Assembly (NCBI GenBank): GCA_900544675.1
Contig: UQVZ01000021.1
Location: forward strand, 1-64,000
Source: an uncultured Bacteroides sp.
GTDB taxonomy: Bacteria; Bacteroidota; Bacteroidia; Bacteroidales; Bacteroidaceae
DNA: 64,000 nucleotides
Direction: 5' to 3'
Every line of letters starts with the position of its first letter. The first letter of the stretch is position 1. The notes under the pieces were generated by a model. The model worked only from the letters and a program-made list of their open reading frames with translations, ran no database searches and was not told the DNA's origin. Of this stretch, positions 1-7,355 are shown piece after piece. A program made the translations under genes and the position numbers.

Positions 1-1
1 C

Positions 2-331
2 GACGAGCACCTTAACGCCGTCATGATACAGAACGACGTGTTGAGTTCCGCCAAGCTGGAAGGGCTACAGGAAGGACGACAAGAAGGGCTACAGGAAGGA
101 CGACAAGAAGGACGACAAGAAGGAGAAAAGATTGGCATAGAGAAAGGGAAGCAAATCGGCATAGAAGAAGGGAAGCAGATTGGCATGCAAGAAGGAAAGC
201 AGATCGGCATGCAGGAAGGAGAAATGCGCGAACGCCTGAGGAATGCAGCCAACATGAAGAAACTGGGAATAGCGCCGGAACTCATTGCACAGGCTACAGG
301 GCTGCCTCTGGAAGAGATTGATAAACTCTGA
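2..331 (+). CDS. Rpn/PD-(D/E)XK-type nuclease or transposase, C-terminal part only
   Basis: The frame is open to the left edge of the window, so the N-terminal nuclease domain lies outside. What remains is the low-complexity tail typical of Rpn-family (recombination-promoting nuclease, PDDEXK_2) proteins: a run of four-residue units of the LQEG/RQEG type, then longer units of the GKQIG(I/M)(E/Q)EG type. It ends in a short domain with the sequence NMKKLGIAPELIAQATGL, a hallmark of this family's C terminus. The DNA repeats are nearly exact, so the tail probably varies in length by slippage. Family assignment is from this tail alone. Confidence 0.72.
   Translation, partial: DEHLNAVMIQNDVLSSAKLEGLQEGRQEGLQEGRQEGRQEGEKIGIEKGKQIGIEEGKQIGMQEGKQIGMQEGEMRERLRNAANMKKLGIAPELIAQATGLPLEEIDKL
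59..226 (+). repeat. In-frame tandem repeats in the Rpn-like gene tail
   Basis: Short purine-rich units (core GAAGGACGACAA, 12 bp) are followed by about 24-bp units containing GGCATAGAAGAAGGGAAGCA. All keep the reading frame and encode the charged EG-rich tail. Confidence 0.8.
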
Positions 332-418
332 TTCGAATTATTAAATGAAGAATGAAGAACGAAGAATGAAGAATCGGTTGACGTTTTCTTTTTTTAACGC
401 AGATTAGCACAGATTCCC

Positions 419-470
419 CGTCACGCTGGATTGCACGTGTTGTTGAGCAAAGCAAAAATCCAGCGTGACG
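419..470. repeat. 14-bp inverted repeat, copy of a dispersed element
   Basis: CGTCACGCTGGATT at 419-432 and its exact complement AATCCAGCGTGACG at 457-470 can form a hairpin with a 24-nt loop. The same 14-mer occurs alone at 2113-2126, so this is a dispersed intergenic element. It could serve as a terminator between the convergent Rpn-like and TetR genes, but there is no long T-run after the stem. The bases before it (341-415) hold ATGAAGAA-type repeats and a copy of the CGCAGATTAGC element also found near 39620-39800. Confidence 0.6.
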
Positions 471-483
471 AAAACGTAATAGT

Positions 484-1080
484 TTATCTATTCTCTAAGC
501 TGATAAAATCGTTTCTCAGGGGTTCGAATAGCACTATTCCGTGGATTGTCAGAATCCCTTTAAGCATAAAATAAGCCGAATTATATAGCATTTCAAGGGG
601 AGATTCAGCTATTCTTGCATGATAGAGAAGTTGTGTGAAAGAGTCAAGAAACAGGCTTATATTTAAATCGGGCATTATATATTCTTCTTTTTGCCCTCTC
701 CGGATGGCGCTTTCAAGTTCGTTTAGCCATAGTTCTTGTATGGCAGTGCCGACAGATTGATAATGCTTGTCTAAATCAGACCAGAATACTCCTTTTGCCT
801 TGAACAGGTTTTCAATGTATGCTTTGGCGATGGTCCATAGATACATTATCGAATCAGTGGAATTGAATTTGATAAGTTGGAATAAATTGAGTGTCCGGTC
901 TGAGTACGATTCCAAGCAAAGGTTTATCAGGTTGTCTTTCGTTTTATAAACCCGGTATATGGTACGTTTGGATACATTCATGTTTTTGGCGATGCTGTCC
1001 ATGCGGACAGAACGGATACCATATTGCTTTAACGATTGGGAAGTGAAAGCAATAATTCTTTTTTCTGTGTTTTCATTCAT
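484..1080 (-). CDS. TetR/AcrR-family transcriptional regulator
   Basis: The 198-residue protein has the size and layout of a TetR repressor. The N-terminal helix-turn-helix covers roughly residues 10-55; its recognition region reads IAKNMNVSKRTIYRVYKTKDNL, the signature of the family. The rest is a helical ligand-binding and dimerisation domain with no recognisable ligand. No efflux or enzyme gene is divergently placed beside it, so its target is unknown. The first in-frame ATG is used as start. Confidence 0.85.
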   Translation of the reverse strand: MNENTEKRIIAFTSQSLKQYGIRSVRMDSIAKNMNVSKRTIYRVYKTKDNLINLCLESYSDRTLNLFQLIKFNSTDSIMYLWTIAKAYIENLFKAKGVFWSDLDKHYQSVGTAIQELWLNELESAIRRGQKEEYIMPDLNISLFLDSFTQLLYHARIAESPLEMLYNSAYFMLKGILTIHGIVLFEPLRNDFISLENR

Positions 1081-1400
1081 ATTTTATCTTGTTTGTCTTC
1101 TGATATAAAATACAGGAAGGCTTCTGTTACTGCATCATGCTGTGTTAATTAAATCAATCTTCGGCGGGGTGAACAGGGCAGGCATCGGGTGTGCTTTATC
1201 AAAGAAATACGAGGAAACTCATTTCCTAAAATGGGTTTCCTGATAAAAATGCAGGAGGTAAACCGCTTGATTTCAGCGATGAAACATTTTTTAATTTTTT
1301 CAGGATGCAAGATTTTAAGCCTGCTTGCATTTAGCGTGCAAACATAGCCAGAGAGGGCTGTGTAAAGCAACTGTATTATTTTTAAATTTTAAATTCAAGA
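1081..1400. other. Intergenic region with small hairpins
   Basis: This gap separates the TetR gene from the lipoprotein gene, which diverge from it. I see a near-perfect 12-bp hairpin (1213-1224 with 1229-1240, loop CCTA) and a 7-bp inverted repeat ATGCAAG/CTTGCAT (1305-1311 with 1324-1330). A 73-codon minus-strand frame here has no family features and crosses these hairpins, so I do not call it a gene. The promoters of both flanking genes should lie here, but I cannot place a clear TAnnTTTG box. Confidence 0.5.
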
Positions 1401-2063
1401 ATGATGAAAAAAAGATGTATTGACCCGATGAAGGTTTTCGCTTCCATGCTGTTTATGGGATGCGCGTTAAGTTTTGTTGCCTGCAGTGATGACGATGGAG
1501 ATTCGCCTCAGCTTCCTGATGCTGAAGTGACGACAGACGCCATGTTTGGTAACTATACAGGAACGATGACGGTATATCGTGTGAATCCGTTGGCAGAGGG
1601 AGACGAGGAAGCCACAGAAGACACATTAGGCGTGGATGTCTCTGCAACGATAAACAATGACACGATTTATTTGGAAGATTTCCCCATCAGAGACATTGTA
1701 TTGTCTATCGTGAAAAATGACACGTTGGCCGACCAGATTGTAGAAGCTGTCGGGGATGTTGACTATCAAATAGGGTATGAACCCAAGCTGACCGCAAACA
1801 AGGACAGCATCACGTTTACCTTGAATCCTGAGCCACTGAAACTGTCCGTGTCCCTGCCGTCGGCTACGGAAGAAGCGGAAACACAGCCGATGCAGGTAGA
1901 AGTGAAAATGGAAGCCGGCAATGCTGCCGCTTATGCGGTGGAAACCGGAAATGTACAGTTTGATTTTTCTGCTACAGAAATTCTGTTAGGTGAAGGTGAA
2001 GAGCAAACTGCCCTGCCTGATTTCGGTGCCATGAGTTTCAAGTTCGACATGAATCAGAAATAA
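1401..2063 (+). CDS. Putative lipoprotein, DUF4840-like
   Basis: The 220-residue protein has a basic N terminus, a hydrophobic stretch and a lipobox ending SFVAC (Cys at about 28), followed by an acidic SDDD stretch. In Bacteroides an acidic stretch after the cysteine often acts as a surface-export signal. The remainder is beta-rich with short Thr/Asp-rich strands and no catalytic motif. It resembles the small lipoproteins grouped as DUF4840, but that match is from memory. ATG codons at 1401 and 1404 are both possible starts. Confidence 0.6.
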   Translation: MMKKRCIDPMKVFASMLFMGCALSFVACSDDDGDSPQLPDAEVTTDAMFGNYTGTMTVYRVNPLAEGDEEATEDTLGVDVSATINNDTIYLEDFPIRDIVLSIVKNDTLADQIVEAVGDVDYQIGYEPKLTANKDSITFTLNPEPLKLSVSLPSATEEAETQPMQVEVKMEAGNAAAYAVETGNVQFDFSATEILLGEGEEQTALPDFGAMSFKFDMNQK

Positions 2064-2150
2064 TAAGGTAGCGACCTGTTTTTCCTAATTCAGTTTATTA
2101 AGCTTGGAGCAAAATCCAGCGTGACGAAACAGAGCAATATAACTGCCTTT

Positions 2151-2221
2151 CCGTGAAGATTAATAATCTTACAGCTGGAAGATTATTAATCTTACACGTG
2201 CAAGATTATTAATCTTCACGG
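2151..2221. repeat. Three-unit palindrome array, 23-bp period on its last two units
   Basis: Three 15-bp near-palindromes (AAGATTAATAATCTT once at 2156-2170, AAGATTATTAATCTT at 2179-2193 and 2202-2216) are separated by 8-bp spacers that each contain a palindrome (CAGCTG, CACGTG). The outer copies form a perfect 20-bp inverted repeat, 2151-2170 with 2202-2221, starting CCGTG and ending CACGG. It could be an operator array phased near two helical turns, or a dispersed structured repeat. Confidence 0.75.
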
Positions 2222-2577
2222 GAGGTCAGCTAAGTATGTGTGGCGACACAGATATATTCGATGCCTGACGTAGCCGATTGTACAAGGTGGCTTTGCTGGT
2301 ATTTGTTTGCATGCAAGGGAGGGCTTTTCGTTTTTGTCCAGTATATCGGCTGTGGTGGTGCCTGATTGTCTAAATGAATCGAAATATGGTGATGTTGTCT
2401 TCTTTTTGTCTTAAATTCAAGGTTTGATTATAATAAAAAGATATTATAATCCGATATTTGCTATCTTATTACATTTGATAAATTTTATTTGCATTTCATT
2501 CTTCTAGCAATATCGCATATTTGGTTTCAAATTGAAATATAATATTTGCTTATACATATCAAATTGAAAGAGCGATT

Positions 2578-2607
2578 AAAGCTGTGCTTAAAAAGTGCAG
2601 CTTTTTT
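2578..2607 (+). terminator. Intrinsic terminator upstream of the ammonium operon
   Basis: AAAGCTG at 2578-2584 pairs with CAGCTTT at 2598-2604, followed by a T-run. It ends two bases before the -33 box of the operon promoter, so it may insulate that promoter or end an upstream RNA. Confidence 0.6.
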
Positions 2608-2608
2608 A

Positions 2609-2639
2609 TTTGCCGGAATAGCAAAAAGACATACCTTTG
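2609..2639 (+). promoter_or_regulatory. Bacteroidetes sigma-ABfr-type promoter of the porin-P-II-amt operon
   Basis: TTTG (2609-2612) is followed after exactly 19 bases by TACCTTTG (2632-2639), a full match to the Bacteroides -33/-7 consensus. It leaves a leader of about 80 nt before the ATG at 2729. Confidence 0.85.
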
Positions 2640-2728
2640 CATTGTGAGAAAACAAAACGAACAAGTTTATCCGGATAACAAAGAAAAGAGTTAGTTCAAA
2701 GTGGTATTAACGATTAAATCAGGAAACG

Positions 2729-3433
2729 ATGAAAGGATTGTTTAAAAAAGGAGGATTGGGAATTGCGGCAGCCATTATGGCTTCGATGCCCCTGGCGGCA
2801 CAAGACAAGGTAGAGGCAGGTGTAGGTGCCGACCTGGTAAGCGGATACATCTGGCGTGGTCAGGACTTGGGCAATGTCAGCGTACAGCCTTCGCTCTCCC
2901 TGGCTTACAAAGGCTTTTCGCTCTCGGCTTGGGGTTCGGTAGGATTCGAGAAATCAGATACCAAAGAGCTGGACCTGACTTTGGGATATGGCATTGGGGG
3001 ATTCAGTGTATCGGTGACAGATTATTGGTTCAACGGCGGACCGGGGTATTTCCATTACGGTGCCCATGACACGAACCACACGTTCGAAGCACAAGTGGGA
3101 TACGATTTCGGGGTGCTTGCCGTGAACTGGTACACCAACTTTGCCGGCAATGTAGGCTATAAGGCAGACGGCGACCGTGCGTATGCTTCTTACTTTTCGA
3201 TATCGGCTCCGTTCCGCTTGGGAGGACTGGACTGGGAAGCCAGTGTAGGAGCTACTCCGTGGGAGAATGATTTTTATAACGGAGGCAAAAGCAGTTTTGC
3301 CGTGTGCAACGTAGACATAAAGGCGACTAAAGAGCTCAAAATAACCGACAGTTGGACACTGCCGATATTTGCCCAGGTGATATGGAATCCGGCGACGGAA
3401 GGCGCTTATTTTGTAGCAGGTTTAAGTTTTTGA
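2729..3433 (+). CDS. Outer-membrane beta-barrel, TorF-like putative porin of the ammonium operon
   Basis: The 234-residue protein starts with a signal peptide ending near AAAIMASMPLAAQ. The rest alternates amphipathic strands rich in Gly and aromatic residues and ends in a C-terminal Phe (VAGLSF), as outer-membrane barrels do. The opening strand VGADLVSGYIWRGQD resembles the TorF-type putative porins. It is first in an operon with a P-II protein and an ammonium channel, so I infer that it lets ammonium or small nitrogen compounds cross the outer membrane. That role is context only. Confidence 0.7.
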   Translation: MKGLFKKGGLGIAAAIMASMPLAAQDKVEAGVGADLVSGYIWRGQDLGNVSVQPSLSLAYKGFSLSAWGSVGFEKSDTKELDLTLGYGIGGFSVSVTDYWFNGGPGYFHYGAHDTNHTFEAQVGYDFGVLAVNWYTNFAGNVGYKADGDRAYASYFSISAPFRLGGLDWEASVGATPWENDFYNGGKSSFAVCNVDIKATKELKITDSWTLPIFAQVIWNPATEGAYFVAGLSF

Positions 3434-3509
3434 TGGGTTTCGCTGAAAAGAGGGAAAAGATTGAGGATAACATTTCTGACAAAGTACAACTATAAAATAC
3501 AAATGCAAC

Positions 3510-3866
3510 ATGAAAAAGATTGAAGCGATTATCCGGAGAACACGATTCGACGATGTGAAACAGGCATTGCTGGATGCCGACATCGAGTGGTTCTCTTATT
3601 ATGATGTACGTGGTGTGGGCAAGACTCGCGAAGGACGTATTTACCGTGGCGTAGTGTACGATACCAGTTCGATAGAACGTATCTTGCTCTCTATTGTGGT
3701 ACGCGAAAAGAATGTGGAGAAGACCATCCAGGCTATTCAGAGAGCTGCCCAAACGGGAGAAATCGGCGACGGACGTATCTTTGTCATTCCGGTAGAAGAT
3801 GCAGTCCGCATCCGCACCGGCGAGCGGGGAGACATAGCCTTATACAACGCCGAACAAGAGAAATAA
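3510..3866 (+). CDS. P-II family nitrogen regulatory protein (GlnB/GlnK type)
   Basis: The 118-residue protein aligns along its length with P-II signal proteins. These trimers read ATP/ADP and 2-oxoglutarate and block the Amt channel through the T-loop. The start (MKKIEAIIRR), the T-loop region (VRGVG...IYRGVVY, residues 33-50) and the nucleotide-binding C-terminal part (TGEIGDGRIFVIPVEDAVRIRTGERG) are all present. Tyr50 sits where Tyr51, the uridylylation site, lies in E. coli GlnB. It lies 32 bases before amt, the usual glnK-amtB linkage, though here the P-II gene comes first. Confidence 0.92.
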   Translation: MKKIEAIIRRTRFDDVKQALLDADIEWFSYYDVRGVGKTREGRIYRGVVYDTSSIERILLSIVVREKNVEKTIQAIQRAAQTGEIGDGRIFVIPVEDAVRIRTGERGDIALYNAEQEK

Positions 3867-3898
3867 TCCTACAAAACAACAGATAAACGAGATTCATT

Positions 3899-5272
3899 AT
3901 GGATAAATTCAGTATAAGCGGCGCACGCTGGTTGAAGTGTGCCGCAGTCATTCTTATGCTTTTTGTTTGCACGCCTGCCTTGCTGGCGCAGGAAGGAACC
4001 GTGGCAGCAGCCACCAGTGAACCGGTGCTCGATTCGGGCAATACAGCCTGGCTGCTCACTTCTTCTTTATTGGTATTGTTGATGAGTATTCCGGGCATCG
4101 CCTTGTTCTACGGCGGTCTGGTAAGACAGAAAAACGTATTGAGCATCATCATGCAGACTTTGTTTCTGGTAGGCTTGGTCAGCATTCTATGGATTGCCTT
4201 CGGCTACAGTTGGGCGTTCGATACCAGTTTTGCCGAAGCGGGAAATCCGCTGGCTTGCGTTATCGGCGGTTTCGATAAGGTATTCTTGCACGGCATCACA
4301 CTCGACACACTGACCACCGGAAACATTCCTGAAATTTTGTTTGCCATGTTCCAGTGCATGTTCGCCATCATCACCCCGGCATTGATATTGGGTGCTTTTG
4401 CCGAGCGTATCAAGTTCTCGGGCTACATCGTATTCATTACCTTGTGGGTGATTCTGGCTTACTTCCCGATGGCTCACTGGGTATGGGGCGGAGGCTTCCT
4501 GCAGCAGATGGGTGCCATCGACTTTGCGGGCGGTACGGTAGTGCATATCAATGCCGGTATCTCTGCCTTAATCATGGCAATTATGCTGGGCAAACGCATG
4601 GATTACAAGGTAGGCCATCCCATCACACCGCATAATGTAACCTTTGTATTCATGGGTACTTCGTTCTTGTGGCTGGGCTGGTTCGGATTCAATGCCGGCA
4701 GTGGCCTGGCAGCCGACGGACTGGCAGCCAATGCTTTCCTGGTTACCCACATAGCTACAGCTACAGCCGCCATTACCTGGATGATTGTCGACTGGATTTG
4801 CAACAAGAAACCGACTACCATCGGAGCCTGCACGGGAGCTGTAGCCGGACTGGTTGCCATCACGCCTGCAGCCGGAACGGTGGACTTGCTGGGCGCGTTC
4901 TGCATCGGTATCATTACGCCGATTATCTGCTTCTTCATGGTAGCTGTCATCAAGCCGAAGTTCAAGTACGATGACGCGCTCGACGCTTTCGGCGTGCATG
5001 GCATAGGCGGTATTGTCGGTTCTATCCTGACCGGTGTATTTGCCACCCGTTTCATCTCGGGTGAAGACGGGGTACAGGGAGCACTGTATGGCGACTGGCA
5101 TCAGCTTTGGATTCAGGTAGTGGCAACGGTAGTTTCCATTGTCTTCAGTGCGGTCATCACCTATATCCTGTTCAAGATTGTGGATGCAACGGTAGGTCTG
5201 CGCGTAGACAAGCGTGTAGAAGAAGAAGGTCTCGACATCTACGAACACGGCGAATCGGCATACAACCATTGA
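3899..5272 (+). CDS. amt: Ammonium transporter, Amt/MEP/Rh family
   Basis: The 457-residue protein has an N-terminal signal-like segment ending near LLAQEG, then about eleven hydrophobic helices. Family landmarks include NTAWLLTSSLLVLLMSIPG at the start of the channel domain, the DFAGGTVVHINAG motif and DDALDAFGVHGIGG with its pore histidine. It conducts ammonium or ammonia across the inner membrane and should be gated by the P-II protein encoded just upstream. A short charged tail follows the last helix. Confidence 0.95.
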   Translation: MDKFSISGARWLKCAAVILMLFVCTPALLAQEGTVAAATSEPVLDSGNTAWLLTSSLLVLLMSIPGIALFYGGLVRQKNVLSIIMQTLFLVGLVSILWIAFGYSWAFDTSFAEAGNPLACVIGGFDKVFLHGITLDTLTTGNIPEILFAMFQCMFAIITPALILGAFAERIKFSGYIVFITLWVILAYFPMAHWVWGGGFLQQMGAIDFAGGTVVHINAGISALIMAIMLGKRMDYKVGHPITPHNVTFVFMGTSFLWLGWFGFNAGSGLAADGLAANAFLVTHIATATAAITWMIVDWICNKKPTTIGACTGAVAGLVAITPAAGTVDLLGAFCIGIITPIICFFMVAVIKPKFKYDDALDAFGVHGIGGIVGSILTGVFATRFISGEDGVQGALYGDWHQLWIQVVATVVSIVFSAVITYILFKIVDATVGLRVDKRVEEEGLDIYEHGESAYNH

Positions 5273-5279
5273 TAAATCT

Positions 5280-5308
5280 CCGTGAAAGGTAATTAGCTAA
5301 CTTTCACG
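5280..5308 (+). terminator. Hairpin after amt
   Basis: CCGTGAAAG (5280-5288) faces CTTTCACG (5301-5308), seven bases after the amt stop codon. There is no clear T-run directly after it. The word CAGCTAAGTAT follows at 5330-5340 and also follows the palindrome array at 2227-2237, which suggests related dispersed elements. Confidence 0.45.
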
Positions 5309-5440
5309 AAGATAGAGAAAACGGGAGCACAGCTAAGTATCAAGAAAAGAAGGCTGTGTTTCCGTTTTCTTTTGTTTCGTTTTACCCAATGCCTTCTTTG
5401 TTATAGAATGTTGATTTATGCCAAAGGGTGTGATAAGGCG

Positions 5441-5472
5441 TTTGGGAGCATACACCTTTTTTGGTAATTTTG
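5441..5472 (+). promoter_or_regulatory. Promoter of the Bcr/CflA exporter gene
   Basis: TTTG (5441-5444) and TAATTTTG (5465-5472) are 20 bases apart. The -7 box lies 27 bases before the ATG at 5500, which argues against the upstream TTG start at 5461. Confidence 0.7.
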
Positions 5473-5499
5473 CAGCGGCAAAAAAGAAAGGATAACTTT

Positions 5500-6696
5500 A
5501 TGAACAGACAAAATTCACGTGTTTTTATTTTGATTTTCTTAGGGATGCTTACGGCCTTCGGACCGTTCGTCACCGATATGTATCTGCCTACTTTCCCTGA
5601 GATGGCAGATTTTTTTCATACTTCTTCCTCCATGGTTCAGTTGGGTCTGACTGCCAGCATGATAGGCTTGGCAGTGGGACAATTGTTCTTCGGTCCGCTT
5701 AGCGACAAGTACGGAAGGCGTCCGTTACTGATTGCAGGCATGTTGTTATTCCTGCTCTCTACGTTGGGATGCGTTTATTCGCAGACAGCCCTGCAGTTTG
5801 TGGGCTGGAGACTGGTGCAAGGCATAGCCGGTGCAAGCGGCATTGTCATCTCACGCTCGATAGCAGCCGATAAATATGCGGGACGTGAACTGGTAAAGAT
5901 GCTGGGCATCATCGGCGCCATCAATGGAGTAGCTCCCGTTGCCGCACCGATGGGAGGCGGCGTATTGGCTGAAAGCATCGGTTGGCAAGGCATCTTCTGG
6001 TGCCTGTTCTGCATCGGCATCCTGCTTCTGGCAGGCAGCTTCCACCTGAACGAATCACTTCCGGCAGCCAACCGGAAACAAACCGACTGGGCAGATGTGT
6101 TCCGCAATTTCGGGACCGTATTACGTAACCGGCGTTACCTCTGTTATATCTTGCAGTTCAGTTTTGCCCAAGGTGTATTGTTTGCGAATATCTCTTCCGC
6201 TCCGTTCATTATGCAGCAACACTATGGGTTCTCGCCCATGTTGTTCAGTGTCTGCTTCGGAGCCAACGCGCTGGCAATCGTCTTCTCGGCTGCCTTGTCA
6301 GTGAAGTTCCGCCATCCGGAGTTTGTGCTCTACCGCGGAAGCCAAGGCATGGTGGTCATTTCCTTCCTGCTGCTGATAGCGATGAGTTCTTCGTGCAACT
6401 TCTGGATTTATGAAATACTGCTGCTTTGCCTGCTGGTGATGCTGGGCTTGACATTCACTTCTTCGAATACCTTGGCAATGAACGCCGAACGACAACATGC
6501 CGGAACCGCATCGGCCGTATTAGGTGCCTTGGGCTTTGCTTTCGGCGGCATTGCCTCTCCCTTGGTAGGTATCGGCGACATCATGCTTTCTACAGGCATT
6601 GTCTTCACCCTGGGTTCGTTGGGTGCTTTCGTCTGTGCCCGCATTTCACTGAAGGGACTGATGAAACGGCGCATAGCTGTCATTGCCTGTAAATAA
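5500..6696 (+). CDS. Bcr/CflA-family multidrug efflux MFS transporter
   Basis: The 398-residue protein has twelve predicted membrane helices. The loop between helices 2 and 3 carries the MFS motif FFGPLSDKYGRRPLL. The helix-5 region APVAAPMGGGVL is the motif C of drug:proton antiporters. The opening GPFVTDMYLPTFPEMADFF is characteristic of the Bcr/CflA subfamily (bicyclomycin and chloramphenicol export in model species). The actual substrate here is unknown. It is a single-gene unit with its own promoter. Confidence 0.88.
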   Translation: MNRQNSRVFILIFLGMLTAFGPFVTDMYLPTFPEMADFFHTSSSMVQLGLTASMIGLAVGQLFFGPLSDKYGRRPLLIAGMLLFLLSTLGCVYSQTALQFVGWRLVQGIAGASGIVISRSIAADKYAGRELVKMLGIIGAINGVAPVAAPMGGGVLAESIGWQGIFWCLFCIGILLLAGSFHLNESLPAANRKQTDWADVFRNFGTVLRNRRYLCYILQFSFAQGVLFANISSAPFIMQQHYGFSPMLFSVCFGANALAIVFSAALSVKFRHPEFVLYRGSQGMVVISFLLLIAMSSSCNFWIYEILLLCLLVMLGLTFTSSNTLAMNAERQHAGTASAVLGALGFAFGGIASPLVGIGDIMLSTGIVFTLGSLGAFVCARISLKGLMKRRIAVIACK

Positions 6697-6767
6697 GCCA
6701 GATTCATTCCTTATACACAGCCGATTCCTCTATCCGAGGCAAAAAAGACGAAAAAATGCGCCGAATA

Positions 6768-6799
6768 TTTGGAAGTTTAATGTAAACACCCTATCTTTG
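6768..6799 (+). promoter_or_regulatory. Promoter of tRNA-Leu
   Basis: TTTG (6768-6771) and TATCTTTG (6792-6799) are 20 bases apart, with the -7 box 20 bases upstream of the mature tRNA 5' end. Confidence 0.75.
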
Positions 6800-6819
6800 C
6801 ACCGCAATTCCAAATAATT

Positions 6820-6903
6820 GCCCAGATGGCGGAATCGGTAGACGCGCTGGTCTCAAACACCAGTGGAGTAAAATCCATCCCGGTTCGACCCCGGGTCTGG
6901 GTA
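6820..6903 (+). tRNA. tRNA-Leu (anticodon CAA)
   Basis: A class II tRNA of 84 nt with a seven-base acceptor stem (GCCCAGA with TCTGGGT), an anticodon stem CTGGT/ACCAG around loop CTCAAAC (anticodon CAA), a long variable arm and a TTCGA T-loop. The 3' CCA is not encoded; CGA follows the discriminator A. Confidence 0.95.
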
Positions 6904-6913
6904 CGAATAAATC

Positions 6914-6949
6914 GGCTAAGTATTGAATTTTCAATCGCTTAGCCTTTTT
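6914..6949 (+). terminator. Terminator of tRNA-Leu
   Basis: GGCTAAG (6914-6920) pairs with CTTAGCC (6938-6944), followed by TTTTTATTT. Its right arm also encodes the last residues of the minus-strand DUF1016 relic. Confidence 0.85.
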
Positions 6950-7161
6950 ATTTGCTGTTCTTTCCACATGCGCGAAAGGACTTCTTTGTTTTTGGACAGT
7001 CCGCTACGTTCGTAATATAAAGATGCTATTTGTTGCTCCAACTCCTTGTATGACCAACAGCCAATTTCATAGAAAGCTCGTTTTACAGGGGTGTCAATAG
7101 CAGAGATGAGCATTAAATTAGAATATGTAAGTTTATTAAAGAGTCTGTCTGCCGGAGTCAT
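6931..7161 (-). pseudogene. Relic of a DUF1016 (YhcG-type) nuclease gene
   Basis: The 76-codon frame contains RAFYEIG, WSYKELEQQIASLYYERSGL and SKNKEVL. This matches the end of the DUF1016 N-terminal domain of YhcG-type proteins, which normally continue into a PD-(D/E)XK nuclease domain that is absent here. The last residues (KRLSD) are encoded by the tRNA-Leu terminator arm, so the homologous part stops at a junction. The frame stays open upstream of the first ATG through the hairpin at 7174-7214 to at least 7230. I read it as the remains of an accessory gene once inserted next to the tRNA. Confidence 0.7.
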
Positions 7162-7173
7162 CCATTCTTTTGC

Positions 7174-7214
7174 CGTTTTTAATTCGGCGGATGCCGTCCG
7201 CCGAATTAAAAACG
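7174..7214. repeat. Perfect 18-bp hairpin
   Basis: The arms 7174-7191 and 7197-7214 are exact complements around the loop TGCCG. The stem has a GC-rich core (TTCGGCGGA) and A/T-rich flanks, giving a terminator shape in both directions. It lies just upstream of the DUF1016 relic and could be a leftover of a mobile element's end. Confidence 0.7.
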
Positions 7215-7355
7215 CATGTGTGATAGGCTCTTTTAGTTATGGATAGTTATAACCGTCTAAATTCACGAGGTTTACAGCATGTGCGACATACTTGCAACGT
7301 GTTCTGTATCGTGCTGATCAGCATAGTTGCATGAGGCGTTGCTTATACATGCGTT

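Larger units (their letters stand above)
2064..2728. other. Long intergenic region upstream of the ammonium operon
   Basis: These 665 bases hold no credible coding frame. In order they contain a copy of the AATCCAGCGTGACG element (2113-2126), a three-unit palindrome array (2151-2221), about 350 bases of increasingly AT-rich DNA with several ATATTTGC/TATTTGC words, an intrinsic terminator (2578-2607), and the operon promoter (2609-2639). A terminator this far from any plus-strand gene leaves room for a short untranslated RNA between about 2230 and 2600, but no transcription start can be fixed. Confidence 0.6.

Noticed and set aside
1149..1370. 73-codon minus-strand frame
   Set aside because: It crosses two hairpins, has no recognisable features and no -7 box in a suitable place.
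2151..2221. Simple rho-independent terminator
   Set aside because: There is no T-run, the distance to the upstream gene is about 90 bases, and three phased palindromes are more than a terminator needs.
3336..3752. 138-codon minus-strand frame over the P-II gene
   Set aside because: It overlaps the porin end and the P-II gene antisense, with no family features.
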